Assembly: GCA_900074745.1 (NCBI GenBank)
Contig: LT598468.1
Span: 806,001 to 870,000 of the forward strand
Source of the DNA: Lachancea mirantina
Lineage: Eukaryota > Ascomycota > Saccharomycetes > Saccharomycetales > Saccharomycetaceae
DNA: 64,000 nt
Direction: 5' to 3'
The number at the start of each line of letters is the position of its first letter. The stretch's first letter is position 1. Shown in pieces: positions 18,633 to 28,228 of the stretch. The notes below the pieces were generated by a model, which was not told where the DNA came from, searched no databases, and was given only the letters and a program-made list of their open reading frames with translations. The translations under genes and the position numbers were made by a program.

Positions 18633-19661
18633 ATGTCCACTAACAAGATCACTTTCCTACTTAACTGGCAACCAGCCCCATACCACATTCCTATCTTCCT
18701 AGCCTTGACGAAAGGTTACTTCAAGGAACAAGGGTTGGACTTGGCCCTTTTGGAACCAACCAATCCGTCAGATGTCACCGAGCTTATCGGCTCTGGTAAA
18801 GTGGACATGGGTCTAAAGGCTATGATCCACACTTTGGCCGCCAAGGCTAGAGGTTTCCCTGTCACTTCTGTTGCCTCTTTGCTCGACGAACCTTTCACGG
18901 GTCTTTTGTACCTTGCCAATAGCGGTATCACAGAGGACTTCCAATCTTTGAAGGGTAAGCGTATCGGTTACGTTGGTGAGTTCGGTAAGATTCAACTTGA
19001 CGAATTGACCAAGCACTATGGTATGACGCCATCGGACTATACTGCCGTCAGATGTGGTATGAACGTTGCCAAGTACATCATCGAGGGTAAGATCCACGCT
19101 GGAATTGGTATCGAATGTATGCAACAAGTTCAATTGGAAGAGTACTTGAAGCAGCAAGGTAAGCCAGTTACCGACGCCAAGATGTTGAGAATTGACAAGT
19201 TGGCTTGTCTAGGTTGCTGCTGCTTCTGCACCATCCTTTACATCTGTAACGATGAATTCCTTGCCAAGAACCCCGAAAAGGTTAGAAAGTTCTTGACTGC
19301 CATCAAGAAGGCCACCGACTACGTCTTGGCTGAGCCCGTTAAGGCCTGGAAGGAATACATCGATTTCAAGCCTGAACTCAACAACGATTTGAGCTTCAAG
19401 CAATACCAAAGATGTTACGCTTACTTCTCTTCTTCTCTGTTCAACGTCCACCGTGACTGGAAGAAGGTCACTGGCTATGGTAAGAGACTGGAAATCTTGC
19501 CTCCCGACTACAAGTCCAACTACACCAACGAGTACTTGTCCTGGCCAGAACCTAACGAGGTGGCGGACCCTCTTGAAGCTCAAAGATTGATGGCTATCCA
19601 CCAAGAAAAGTGCAGAGACCAAGGTGGGTTCAACAGATTGGAAGCTCCATTGAAGGCTTGA
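18633..19661 (+). CDS. THI5: 4-amino-5-hydroxymethyl-2-methylpyrimidine phosphate synthase (THI5 family)
   Basis: 342 residues, nearly the same as S. cerevisiae Thi5/11/12/13 (340). Key residues are present: Lys62, which binds pyridoxal phosphate, His66, which is consumed as a substrate, and the iron-binding CCCFC motif at 195-199. The enzyme makes the pyrimidine half of thiamine from its own histidine and PLP and is a single-turnover protein. Codons are strongly biased to the highly expressed set (AAG, GGT, TTG), unlike the neighbours, which suits a protein needed in bulk. In S. cerevisiae the family is amplified and subtelomeric; here one copy sits inside a core block. Thiamine repression is expected from the family. 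Confidence 0.97.
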   Translation: MSTNKITFLLNWQPAPYHIPIFLALTKGYFKEQGLDLALLEPTNPSDVTELIGSGKVDMGLKAMIHTLAAKARGFPVTSVASLLDEPFTGLLYLANSGITEDFQSLKGKRIGYVGEFGKIQLDELTKHYGMTPSDYTAVRCGMNVAKYIIEGKIHAGIGIECMQQVQLEEYLKQQGKPVTDAKMLRIDKLACLGCCCFCTILYICNDEFLAKNPEKVRKFLTAIKKATDYVLAEPVKAWKEYIDFKPELNNDLSFKQYQRCYAYFSSSLFNVHRDWKKVTGYGKRLEILPPDYKSNYTNEYLSWPEPNEVADPLEAQRLMAIHQEKCRDQGGFNRLEAPLKA

Positions 19662-19843
19662 TCTACGACGCTCATTGGACGCCGACAAATTTTTTTACGA
19701 TTCAAGATGAATAACTATATAAAATGAAGCTTTTTCTTTGTTGAGCTGTGATACGCATGAATGCGGATGTTAGACTTGCAGATGCGCGCTTGAGAGGAAA
19801 GTCGACCTTGAGCATTGATCTAAACGTGAAGCAAAAAGCAAAC

Positions 19844-19925
19844 CGACAACTGCAGGATTCGAACCTGCGCGGGCGGAGCCCAAAAGATTTCTAATCTTAC
19901 GCCTTAACCACTCGGCCAAATTGCC
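19844..19925 (-). tRNA. tRNA-Ser (anticodon AGA)
   Basis: 82 nt on the reverse strand. It has D arm GGCCGAGTGGTTAAGGC, anticodon loop with AGA (GATTAGAAATC), a long class II variable arm (TTTTGGGCTCCGCCCGC) and T arm GCAGGTTCGAATCCTGC. It is close to S. cerevisiae tRNA-Ser(AGA). The acceptor stem uses two G-U pairs (GGCAATT with AGTTGTC). Confidence 0.96.
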
Positions 19926-20024
19926 AACTTCGGATATTTCAACGGAGCTTGCATCCTGTATGTACTCTTGAGCTAGCATTTAGCACAACATAAACAATTG
20001 GGCTCTGAAATCTCAACGAATACT

Positions 20025-20138
20025 ATGTCAATTGAAAACGCTGTCAAAAAATTCATCGGTATGGGCCTCACCGCTCTCGCTGTCTACAGCGTTTTGAGAC
20101 AATTTCCAGCTAAAATACCTTCTTCATATAGACCTTGA
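20025..20138 (+). CDS. 37-residue membrane-protein-like small ORF
   Basis: ATG to TGA, 37 residues. A short charged start (SIENAVKKF) is followed by a hydrophobic helix-length segment (about residues 10-24, FIGMGLTALAVYSVL) and a Pro-containing polar tail (QFPAKIPSSYRP). This layout is typical of tiny single-pass mitochondrial or ER proteins. It sits between two tRNA genes with no overlap. I do not recognise a homolog, and at this length a chance ORF is possible. Confidence 0.45.
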   Translation: MSIENAVKKFIGMGLTALAVYSVLRQFPAKIPSSYRP

Positions 20139-20148
20139 TAAGAACTCG

Positions 20149-20237
20149 TCCTTGTTAGCTCAGTTGGTAGAGCGTTCGGCTTTTAAGCACGCTTGCAAGG
20201 AACCGAAATGTCAGGGGTTCGAGCCCCCTATGAGGAG
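20149..20237 (+). tRNA. tRNA-Lys (anticodon TTT) with a 16-nt intron
   Basis: The mature 73-nt tRNA matches S. cerevisiae tRNA-Lys(UUU), with acceptor TCCTTGT, anticodon TTT at 20182-20184 and T arm GGGGTTCGAGCCCC. The intron at 20186-20201 sits at the canonical site after position 37 and can pair with the anticodon region. The S. cerevisiae gene also has an intron here. Confidence 0.97.
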
Positions 20238-20351
20238 TTCTTATTTTTTTAGTTTTTGAAAGATGAATAGCTACTGGCGAATATTGAAAAATTCGACCCG
20301 ACAATAGAGCTCATCGCAGATTTGGAACTTGTTTATTACCCTCGATGCGCA

Positions 20352-20854
20352 ATGTCAAACGCTCTTGACTACGACGCGGAAGATCCTCTCACTAGCACCG
20401 TCAAACCATGTATGCCAAAAATTGAAACTTTTGGTCAACTAGCTAAACCTATCACTAACGTCTAAGCAAAGTGACAAACTCAACCATTACTGTTAGAGTC
20501 ATCAAGTCGTTTCCCTACAGGAACATCAAAAATATTGTCTTTTCTGATTATGACTTGAAAAACAAAACTTCTGAGAATTTGTTAGAGGACTCGCTCGCTC
20601 ATATTCGCAATACGGGTGCCTTCAGGCCCTTCAGAAACGTAGAGTACGACACGCTCAAGGTATATACACATGCGCATGGCTCGAAAACCGTGAACCTTGT
20701 AATCAACTTTGACCATGACGACGACTGGACTCTTGACACGAAGGATTCAACTAAGAAGCTGGTGGATTACGGTATCGGTAATGAGACTGAAATTTCACTC
20801 TTCAAATGGGACGACTATGTGACTTTCAAGGCCAATCCCCAAGAAAAATGGTGA
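20352..20854 (+). CDS. UPF0538 (C2orf76-like) conserved protein, spliced
   Basis: Exons 20352-20409 and 20472-20854 join to give 146 residues. Exon 1 encodes MSNALDYDAEDPLTSTVKP, then a split Leu codon. Exon 2 matches the UPF0538 family, for example human C2orf76: STITVRVIKSFPYRNIKNIV, PFRNVEYDTLKVYTHAHGSKT, YGIGNETEISLF, YVTFKANPQEKW. There is no ATG in the exon 2 frame before the conserved domain, so the spliced start is needed. The fold looks ubiquitin-like, and the function is unknown. I do not recall an S. cerevisiae ortholog, so this may be a gene lost there. Confidence 0.8.
20410..20471 (+). other. spliceosomal intron of the UPF0538 gene
   Basis: 62 nt. Donor GTATGC, branch CACTAAC at 20453-20459 (one mismatch to TACTAAC), acceptor AAG ending at 20471. 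The nearer alternative AG (in TCTAAG) would put a stop in frame at once, so the unusual AAG acceptor is the one that works. Confidence 0.7.
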
Positions 20855-20947
20855 AGCAAGGGAGCTAAATTGAAAACCCATGTTATAACCTTTTCGAATA
20901 TATACGCCTTTTTAACAACATACCTTAAGACTTTTTAGAACGGAAAC

Positions 20948-22303
20948 TTAGGCCTCATCTTTCGAAATGAGGAATTTAGCGAGCTGAGCGACAAACTGCA
21001 ATCCTGATACACTGTAAGGAGTCGCACGCCTGACACCTTTACGAGCAACAATCCCATCGTGAGCATTGAGGGACTTGATATAAATAGGAATTCGGATCCA
21101 ACTGAGCTGGTTCAAATTTTGCAAAATTTTTCTCCTCTTGGGATCAAAATCTAGCGCCTTGAACCTACTCTTGGATTTTTGATCCCACCCGTGGGAATAC
21201 TTTGAAACGAACTCATCCCAAGAGATATCTTTCCTGATAATTGATTGTCCAGCGTCATCGTTGAGATCGTCGCTTTCCTCGTTAGCCAGCACTCCAACCG
21301 TATCGCGAATTGCATCCACCAATTTGTCTTCGAGACCAAGTTTGCGACGCAGCAAATTACGGCCTTCGCCCTTGTGCAGAAGTTTCTGGTAATGCACTGT
21401 GGCCAAGTAGCTGTAGCATGTGCCCACGACATTGGCTACAAACACCAGCGGTAGCACGAAAAACAGAATCGCGCAGATCAGAATCACTAGAGCCCACCGC
21501 GACAAATTATGATCGTCTTTCGGAGCGCGCTGAGACTCGGGATCCAGTCTGTTCATATCGAGAATACGCGGGACCATACGCAAGTCTGTACCCGGAAGGT
21601 TTGGATCAAACACGTACTGTATTTGATTTTCCGATTCCAGGAACGGATCGCAATCGGTGATGAACGACGTGTAGAAGGCCACGGTTCTATCGTTTTTTAC
21701 ATTTGCCACGCAGATACGATGCTTGAAACGCGCCAAACCTTCCAAAAATTCACCCGAACTCAACTGCAAAAGTATACTTTGATTTTCAGGACTGTCGTTA
21801 ATAAACAGTTGACGTCCTGTTCTCCCCAGGATCGTTGTGCCCAACAACGACAGAACGATGCTTAGAAGTTGCCTATGACGATGATGTGGAGAGCAGCTCC
21901 ATCCACCGTCTGGCTCTGGCACATGGAAATGGACTCCCAAATGCGGTGTGGCAAAAGTTATGAACAGACCCGGTTCTATGTCTTGAAACAAATCGTGACA
22001 TTCCGTAAACATTTTACCAATAATAAACCGGGAAATCAACCCGCCCATGGAGTAGCCAATAAAGCTGATTTTCGTTATGGTCCCACGCTTATAGCCCAAC
22101 ACGACTTGACAGATTTCCGTCAAAGTACGATAGCCTATGATTTCAATCCCATCGAACGTCTTGAAGTATCCGCTTTGACGCGGCGCGAAAAATATCACAT
22201 TCGGATCGTCCAACGTCTTCGCGAACACTTCTTTGATCGCGTTCATATGACTGTGGTTGCCCCACAGGCCATGGATGAGTACTATTAAGTGCTTACCGCC
22301 CAT
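20948..22303 (-). CDS. LPL1: Lpl1-type lipid-droplet serine (phospho)lipase
   Basis: 451 residues from the ATG at 22303 (MGGKHLIVLIHGLWGNH), lining up with the S. cerevisiae start; an in-frame ATG at 22318 would add five. It is a DUF676 alpha/beta hydrolase: oxyanion region HGLWGNHSHM, nucleophile elbow GYSMGG (the S. cerevisiae protein has GYSQGG), and a late catalytic His in NAHDGIV. A hydrophobic segment near residues 270-295 (WALVILICAILFFVLPLVFVA) suits membrane or droplet association. Lpl1 is a broad phospholipase of lipid droplets. The neighbours SLD7 and CKA2 match the order YOR059C-YOR061W. Confidence 0.92.
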   Translation of the reverse strand: MGGKHLIVLIHGLWGNHSHMNAIKEVFAKTLDDPNVIFFAPRQSGYFKTFDGIEIIGYRTLTEICQVVLGYKRGTITKISFIGYSMGGLISRFIIGKMFTECHDLFQDIEPGLFITFATPHLGVHFHVPEPDGGWSCSPHHRHRQLLSIVLSLLGTTILGRTGRQLFINDSPENQSILLQLSSGEFLEGLARFKHRICVANVKNDRTVAFYTSFITDCDPFLESENQIQYVFDPNLPGTDLRMVPRILDMNRLDPESQRAPKDDHNLSRWALVILICAILFFVLPLVFVANVVGTCYSYLATVHYQKLLHKGEGRNLLRRKLGLEDKLVDAIRDTVGVLANEESDDLNDDAGQSIIRKDISWDEFVSKYSHGWDQKSKSRFKALDFDPKRRKILQNLNQLSWIRIPIYIKSLNAHDGIVARKGVRRATPYSVSGLQFVAQLAKFLISKDEA

Positions 22304-23051
22304 ACTACAATTCCACAAACCCTAGGATGTACCGTCTTACCGCGTTAAAATCTGGATTGAAGTGGGCGAAGTTGATTCGCACTTTGAAGTTGGTTTTATA
22401 AATTTCGGGGTAGGTCAGGATCTTCCCATCGGGGTTCGCCGTTAGGAATTAGTGAGTAAGAAATGAGTTTTTTCCAGTAACGAGGATTTTTAACTGCGAT
22501 GTGCCGCGGATAATTTTCCAAGTCGCTAGGATGGAGGCCTTTGAGTCTCTAAGTTGGGAATTTGAGTCAATTGATATTTATTGATGGTGTATATGATTGT
22601 TATGAAATGCTTCGATTTTCGGATTAAAGGACGCGGCTGACGTGCATAGGGACATTGACTTCATTCATGAGTCGTTCCCAGAGTCGGCGGAGGCAACTAG
22701 GGAAACGACTAGAACAACGACCAGACAACGGCTAGCGAAACGGCTAGCGAAACGACTTGCACATTGGATTACCGCCAAACTCACTTGGCCTAGAAAAGTA
22801 TCCCGTTTTAATGCAAGCTAGCCATTCTATCATCATTTAGCAGACATCATATATACTGTATTCAACGACGCAAGCAGTTTGGGTTTTTTTTCACTAGTTT
22901 TAAATTTTAATACCAAGACTTTGACATTGAGTTAAAATTTAAAATTCTATCGACATGGGTAAACATTAGACGGGTTATTCGCAACACCTGCAATGCCACC
23001 GCGCCATTCATCTTAACCGCCCCCCCCCGAATACTTTTTACATCTCTATAT
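22304..23051. other. intergenic region between LPL1 and SLD7 with short tandem repeats
   Basis: About 750 bp. Around 22690-22760 it holds imperfect tandem copies of a unit like GGCTAGCGAAAC, two of them exact and adjacent at 22730-22753. A run of nine or ten C lies near 23021. No gene is seen. Confidence 0.5.
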
Positions 23052-23789
23052 TCATGACTTCGTAAATAATTTCATTAACGTTTCAACAGTTTCCTGGATG
23101 GTTTCAAAGGCAACAGGATCTCGCGATTCAGACAGTTCTCGGCGAAACGCAAACTCCGCGCTCGCGAACGTCATCTTGTAAATCTGATGAAACTCCGGCT
23201 CCTTTTCTAGTCCACGTAGTCGTAGCGCACCCAAAATACAGCCCGAAAGCCTGGCTGAAAACTGGCGCTTGTATTCGGCCACACGCATGCTTGTAGACAC
23301 GCGTATGGTGCTCGCAGTACGCTGACGCTGTTTTCTTGCTACAATCGCATCGATTGACCTGTCCCTGGGACCCTCCGTAGACACCTCCCAGGCGTCGTGC
23401 AATTGGCGGTCCAGAACTTGTCGCATCGAAAAATCCAATGCTGAACACTTGACACTGAGCAGCCCATGGCTAATGGTGCGGTAAAGCACCGCGAGTTCGT
23501 GGCCGAGTGCTTCATTTGGCAATTCCAATACGACGGCCCGGTCCGCATGTCGCCGTTTGGCTAGCCTAGACCTGAAATACGACCCCGTAGAGTTACTGTG
23601 GCTAAAACAGGTATACTCTTTGCCTTTCCGGACCCATAAAGGCAATCTTTTCATATCAATAGTACCCATTACTTTGCACTGATACGTCTTACCGTTGCGC
23701 TGTTCTTCCCCGTCCATGTCCCACAGTTGCACGTCTCTTATTAATGTCCCATTGCCCACGTCAATTGTCAGTGTCAAAAGCTTGCTCAT
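23052..23789 (-). CDS. SLD7: Sld7, partner of Sld3 in replication initiation
   Basis: 245 residues (S. cerevisiae 257). It has the N-terminal Sld3-binding domain with the family opening LTLTIDVGNGTLIRDVQLWD, GTIDMKRLPLWVRKGKEYTCF and a basic C-terminal helical domain. Sld7 works with Sld3 and Cdc45 to load the helicase at early origins. The location, convergent with nothing and divergent to CKA2, matches YOR060C beside YOR061W. Confidence 0.9.
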   Translation of the reverse strand: MSKLLTLTIDVGNGTLIRDVQLWDMDGEEQRNGKTYQCKVMGTIDMKRLPLWVRKGKEYTCFSHSNSTGSYFRSRLAKRRHADRAVVLELPNEALGHELAVLYRTISHGLLSVKCSALDFSMRQVLDRQLHDAWEVSTEGPRDRSIDAIVARKQRQRTASTIRVSTSMRVAEYKRQFSARLSGCILGALRLRGLEKEPEFHQIYKMTFASAEFAFRRELSESRDPVAFETIQETVETLMKLFTKS

Positions 23790-24046
23790 AGACTTGTAAA
23801 GCTCGCTGCATCCGGAGTTTTTCTCAAGGCGATATTCAAATCTATCTTCAAATCAATTATCCAGTGGGCGATTGTTCAAGATGGAAAATTTCAAATTTCC
23901 AACTTCATCAAGAAAAAGGCTTGTTGAAGACAACGACGCTGAAGGCGACTGACACGCGTAAGAACAGACACTGAAAAGGCATCATCGTCACCTAGGCCGA
24001 GTCAGGGATCGATACTACCCGAAATTAACTCAAGAATCGACTCATC

Positions 24047-25063
24047 ATGGCTTTACCACCATCTCCATTGAACCAAAAGAGTTCGCGGGTTTACTCGGTG
24101 GCACGAGTTTATAAGGATGCGTGTGAAAAACGGCCGCAGGAGTACTGGGATTATGAGCAAGGAGTTACTATAGAATGGGGCAGGATAAACAATTACGAGA
24201 TTGTGAATAAAATCGGACGTGGGAAATATTCAGAAGTGTTTCGAGGCAAATGTGTGGTGAATGACGAATACTGTGTGATCAAAGTTTTGAAACCGGTCAA
24301 ACTTAAGAAGATTTATCGAGAGCTCAAGATTCTGACGAATTTGACAGGTGGCCCCAATGTGATCGGGTTGTTAGACATCGTACAGGACCCAGGCAGCAAG
24401 ATTCCCGCACTCATTTTCGAGGAAGTGAGAAACGTAGATTTCCGGACGTTGTATCCTACGTTCACGTTGCAAGATATACAGTACTATTTCAAGCAGTTGC
24501 TCATCGCACTAGACTATTGCCATTCCATGGGCATTATGCACAGAGACGTCAAACCCCAAAACGTGATGATTGACTCTTCAGCTCGTAAACTACGGCTTAT
24601 CGACTGGGGGTTGGCCGAGTTCTACCACCCGGGTGTCGACTACAACGTCCGTGTCGCGTCGCGGTACCACAAGGGTCCCGAATTGCTTGTGAACCTCAAC
24701 CAGTACGACTATTCGCTTGACCTATGGTCTGTCGGATGCATGCTTGCAGCGATCGTGTTCAAGAAGGAACCATTTTTCAAAGGTAGTACCAACCCGGACC
24801 AGTTGGTCAAGATCGCGCGCGTTTTGGGGACTAAAGAGCTGTTAGCGTATTTGGACCATTACGGACTTAAATTGCCTCGTGATTACGACAATATCATGAA
24901 GGACTTCGAGCGCAAGGATTGGTCGTTTTTCGTTACTTCCGATACTCCTCTGGCAACGCCCGAACTAGTAGACTTGATTGACCATTTGCTGAGATACGAT
25001 CATCAACAAAGACTCACGGCAAAAGAGACCATGGACCATCAATTTTTCCATTCGGAATTCTAA
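24047..25063 (+). CDS. CKA2: casein kinase 2 catalytic alpha' subunit
   Basis: 338 residues (S. cerevisiae Cka2 339). A full protein kinase domain: glycine loop GRGKYSEVF (57-65), catalytic Lys79, the CK2 basic cluster [15 protein letters not shown] with Asp167, and DWG (186-188), the CK2-specific form of DFG. CK2 is a constitutive Ser/Thr kinase acting on acidic sites in growth, stress and cell-cycle proteins. Synteny with SLD7 and the YOR062C homolog supports CKA2 rather than CKA1. Confidence 0.96.
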   Translation: MALPPSPLNQKSSRVYSVARVYKDACEKRPQEYWDYEQGVTIEWGRINNYEIVNKIGRGKYSEVFRGKCVVNDEYCVIKVLKPVKLKKIYRELKILTNLTGGPNVIGLLDIVQDPGSKIPALIFEEVRNVDFRTLYPTFTLQDIQYYFKQLLIALDYCHSMGIMHRDVKPQNVMIDSSARKLRLIDWGLAEFYHPGVDYNVRVASRYHKGPELLVNLNQYDYSLDLWSVGCMLAAIVFKKEPFFKGSTNPDQLVKIARVLGTKELLAYLDHYGLKLPRDYDNIMKDFERKDWSFFVTSDTPLATPELVDLIDHLLRYDHQQRLTAKETMDHQFFHSEF

Positions 25064-25200
25064 GCCGTAGCTATGCGTGTATTTGTCCGTTTAAATAGTT
25101 AGATAATTCAATAATTTGACAGAATGCTAGTTTTGCGAGTGCTGTGGCTCGGGTCGTAACGTCGTAAATTCATAAAGGTGTTAGCTCGCGATGGCGATGT

Positions 25201-25923
25201 TCATATGAAGTCGCTGTCGCTGTCGCTGTCGCTGGTTTGGTAAAGCTCATCTAAAAATTCCTTGGAGAATTCCAGGTATTTGCAGTCGAGATCGTTGATG
25301 CATACGTCTTGCTCAGAGGAACGCCCCAACAGGTCGATGTCTCTTCTTTTCACGGAGTTTTTGAAATGAAGGTTTTTTCGGGTCCGCGCTGGCTCGGAGT
25401 TTTTCAAGCAGCTCTTTACAGGAGTGGCATCGAACAACGAAGACTTGTCGGAGGAAGCCGAAGAGGACAAAAGATCGCCACTGCCGTTCATGTACGCTGA
25501 ATCACGGTACGGCAGGGGCGCAAGCGCTCCTGCGCTTGCGCCAGGCGTTGGGCAGGAACCCGTGAGGTCCGGGCCGTACAGTACTGTCACATCGAGTTCC
25601 TTGTTCCAGTTGATGTCTAGCGGATCCAATTTATCGCGAACGCAGTAACGCTGTTCCATCGACCATCTGCGCCACAGACAGTGGTGCAGACGCTCGAGAT
25701 ACAAGTCGTAGTCGAAAACGTCGTCTGGCGAACAACTGGGCAGTCGCAGTACCCGGTGCTTGCCCATGGACGCCAGTAAAAACCAGGCATGCGGCATGGC
25801 AAGTGTGGTGTGTACGCCGAAATCGTGGTGGAAGTAGTCGATCGCGGGTTTTTGCAAGTTTGACACATTGTCGAACAACTGCAAATTCCTGCGAACCAGA
25901 ACGAGATCGTCTAAGCTGTTCAT
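25201..25923 (-). CDS. YOR062C/YKR075C-family protein, Reg1-like
   Basis: 240 residues from the ATG at 25923. The family (YOR062C and its duplicate YKR075C) has no assigned function but resembles the PP1 regulator Reg1. The N-terminal half is conserved and Trp/Tyr/His-rich (YFHHDFGVHTTLAMPHAWFL, RLHHCLWRRWSMEQR). A KNLHFKNSVKRR segment near residue 190 resembles the Reg1 region near its PP1-docking site. The last residues are an (SD)n run ending in DFI, encoded by a GTCGCT repeat. The promoter has CGGANNA sites, fitting glucose-linked control through Rgt1, as reported for YKR075C. Confidence 0.8.
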   Translation of the reverse strand: MNSLDDLVLVRRNLQLFDNVSNLQKPAIDYFHHDFGVHTTLAMPHAWFLLASMGKHRVLRLPSCSPDDVFDYDLYLERLHHCLWRRWSMEQRYCVRDKLDPLDINWNKELDVTVLYGPDLTGSCPTPGASAGALAPLPYRDSAYMNGSGDLLSSSASSDKSSLFDATPVKSCLKNSEPARTRKNLHFKNSVKRRDIDLLGRSSEQDVCINDLDCKYLEFSKEFLDELYQTSDSDSDSDFI

Positions 25924-26137
25924 CGTAACAAGCCAAGCGGTACGTAGGGACTCGCAAAGCGCTGGAACGGTTACTGCCAAGACGCTTCTTTATATACACT
26001 CGTACGTGGAACTTGGTGACTTACACGATAGGGTTATCGTTCTATGCCGCGGCTCTGAAGTGTTCTTGCATGTCCTGCGGATAAACTGTGCGGGGTCCTG
26101 ATCTTAGTTTTTCCGTCTATGCCGATACGAACTCCGG

Positions 26138-26175
26138 CGGATAATCGGAAAAAAAAATTCCCGTCTGTTTCTCCG
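26138..26175. promoter_or_regulatory. cluster of three Rgt1-like CGGANNA sites
   Basis: CGGATAA at 26138-26144, CGGAAAA at 26146-26152 and, on the other strand, TTCTCCG at 26169-26175. Rgt1 represses hexose-responsive genes through clustered CGGANNA sites. The cluster lies 215-250 bp upstream of the YOR062C/YKR075C homolog. Its motifs are short, so chance must be kept in mind. Confidence 0.4.
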
Positions 26176-26466
26176 ATACGAATGTATCATTTAGCACGAA
26201 ATGCGGGGTACGCGAGGCCCAAAAAAGGCCGGGTGTATGGAAGGATCGTTTAGCGTTCAGCAGACATTTCGAGGAGAGCGCCGAATGCTGTACCTTTCAA
26301 ATATGGGTTTGTTGGCCAATTGTGCGGCAGTTTGGCATCACAGCGTTTTGCAGGTACTGTCGCATGCTTGATGCCCGCATTATCCATTGAGAATTTAAGT
26401 ACGTATGAAGCGACTCCCACTACTCCCCGCCAGAAGTGATGAACAGTTCACGACGTGCCAAGTGAG

Positions 26467-26890
26467 TTACCCGGGTAAAGTTCGAAGCAATGGGTAACTC
26501 ACGGGTTTACCCACGGGTATATTCGTAAACAAGTATATACGTGGCATGGAACCCAGACTGGAATGGCTGTTGGAGATCATCGACCACCGACGCCGGTTAC
26601 CCCCCGATATTAGGACTACCGAAGTTCACTTTTGACTGCTGTTGCCCATCGGTTGTGTGCCAATGCGAGTTAGCAAGAGGGTTACACCTTCTACGAATAC
26701 TCACGAGATACTCATCACTACAGACGTCGGTACTCGACTTCTACTCATGGTCGTGAACGGGGACTTACCGTTGGTATCACTATCAACGCAGGAAAAGTCA
26801 CGTGATCCGCACGGCCGAAATAGGTTCGTTCAGAACTACAGTGACTGAAAAATTTTTCACCGACGCAGCTCATCGCCCTCCAGTATAAAG
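26467..26890. promoter_or_regulatory. RPL3 promoter: Reb1 palindrome, Abf1, Cbf1, RRPE and TATA motifs
   Basis: TTACCCGGGTAA at 26467-26478 is a palindrome made of two overlapping Reb1 sites. ATCACTATCAACG at 26776-26788 fits the Abf1 consensus RTCRYN5ACG. TCACGTGA at 26798-26805 is a Cbf1-type E-box. TGAAAAATTTTTCA at 26846-26859 is an RRPE-type element, and TATAAAG is at 26884-26890. S. cerevisiae RPL3 is one of the ribosomal protein genes that use Abf1 rather than Rap1. Confidence 0.55.
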
Positions 26891-26960
26891 CCAGGTGAAA
26901 ACCACCGCACGCACTAAACTCCCATTCTCTTCATATCCCATCGAGAATCTTGTTTTAATA

Positions 26961-28127
26961 ATGTCTCACAGAAAGTTCGAAGCCCCACGTCACGGTCACC
27001 TTGGTTTCTTGCCAAGAAAGAGAGCTGCCTCTATCAGAGGGAGAGTCAAGGCGTTCCCAAAGGACGACAAGTCTAAGGCTGTTGCTTTGACCGCGTTCTT
27101 GGGTTACAAGGCTGGTATGTCGACCATTGTCAGAGATTTGGACAGACCAGGCTCCAAGTTCCACAAGCGTGAAATTGTTGAGGCCGTTTCTGTTGTCGAC
27201 ACTCCACCAATGGTTGTTGTCGGTGTCGTTGGTTACGTCGAGACTCCAAGAGGTTTGAGATCCTTGACCACCGTCTGGGCTGAGCACTTGTCCGACGAGA
27301 TCAAGAGAAGATTCTACAAGAACTGGTACAAGTCCAAGAAGAAGGCTTTCACCAAGTACTCTGCCAAGTACGCTCAAGACGGCGCTGCCATCGAGAGAGA
27401 ATTGGCCAGAATCAAGAAGTACGCCACCGTGGTCAGAGTCTTGGTCCACACCCAGATCAGAAAGACTCCATTGTCTCAAAAGAAGGCTCACTTGGCTGAA
27501 ATCCAAGTGAACGGTGGTTCCATCTCCGAGAAGGTTGACTGGGCTCGTGAACACTTTGAGAAGACCGTTTCTGTCGACTCTGTCTTTGAGCAAAACGAGA
27601 TGATCGACGTTGTCGCCGTCACCAAGGGTCACGGTTTCGAAGGTGTCACCCACAGATGGGGTACCAAGAAACTTCCAAGAAAGACTCACAGAGGTTTGAG
27701 AAAGGTTGCTTGTATCGGTGCTTGGCATCCAGCCCACGTTATGTGGAGTGTTGCCAGAGCCGGTCAAAGAGGTTACCACTCTAGAACCTCTATCAACCAC
27801 AAGGTTTACAGAGTCGGTAAGGGTGGTGACGAATCCAACGGTTCCACCGAATTCGACAGAACCAAGAAGACCATTACTCCAATGGGTGGTTTCGTCCACT
27901 ACGGTGCTGTCAACAACGACTTCGTTATGGTCAAGGGTTCTATTCCAGGGCTAAGAAAGAGAGTTGTCACTTTGAGAAAGTCTTTGTACACTGACACTTC
28001 CAGAAGAGCTGTGGAACAAGTCAACTTGAAGTGGATCGACACTGCTTCTAAGTTCGGTAAGGGTAGATTCCAAACTCCTGCTGAAAAGCACGCCTTCATG
28101 GGTACTTTGAAGAAGGACTTGGAGTAA
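26961..28127 (+). CDS. RPL3: 60S ribosomal protein uL3
   Basis: 388 residues (S. cerevisiae 387), beginning [20 protein letters not shown], so the ATG at 26961 is the start. It includes the long basic extension that reaches the peptidyl-transferase centre and the conserved His/Trp finger ([20 protein letters not shown]). Codon use is extremely biased to the preferred yeast set, as for highly expressed genes. No intron. The position between the YOR062C homolog and YNG1 matches YOR063W. Confidence 0.99.
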   Translation: MSHRKFEAPRHGHLGFLPRKRAASIRGRVKAFPKDDKSKAVALTAFLGYKAGMSTIVRDLDRPGSKFHKREIVEAVSVVDTPPMVVVGVVGYVETPRGLRSLTTVWAEHLSDEIKRRFYKNWYKSKKKAFTKYSAKYAQDGAAIERELARIKKYATVVRVLVHTQIRKTPLSQKKAHLAEIQVNGGSISEKVDWAREHFEKTVSVDSVFEQNEMIDVVAVTKGHGFEGVTHRWGTKKLPRKTHRGLRKVACIGAWHPAHVMWSVARAGQRGYHSRTSINHKVYRVGKGGDESNGSTEFDRTKKTITPMGGFVHYGAVNNDFVMVKGSIPGLRKRVVTLRKSLYTDTSRRAVEQVNLKWIDTASKFGKGRFQTPAEKHAFMGTLKKDLE

Positions 28128-28228
28128 ACAGGTCGTTCACATGAACTTCCAAAGGTTTTGGCCAGATCTTGACCGACACTTTTTAAGTAAACGTTAAATA
28201 TTGTTACAAACCTTTTCTACTCCTACTA

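Noticed and set aside
26895-26960. N-terminal extension of RPL3
   Set aside because: It starts at GTG just after the TATA box and uL3 universally starts MSHRKFE.
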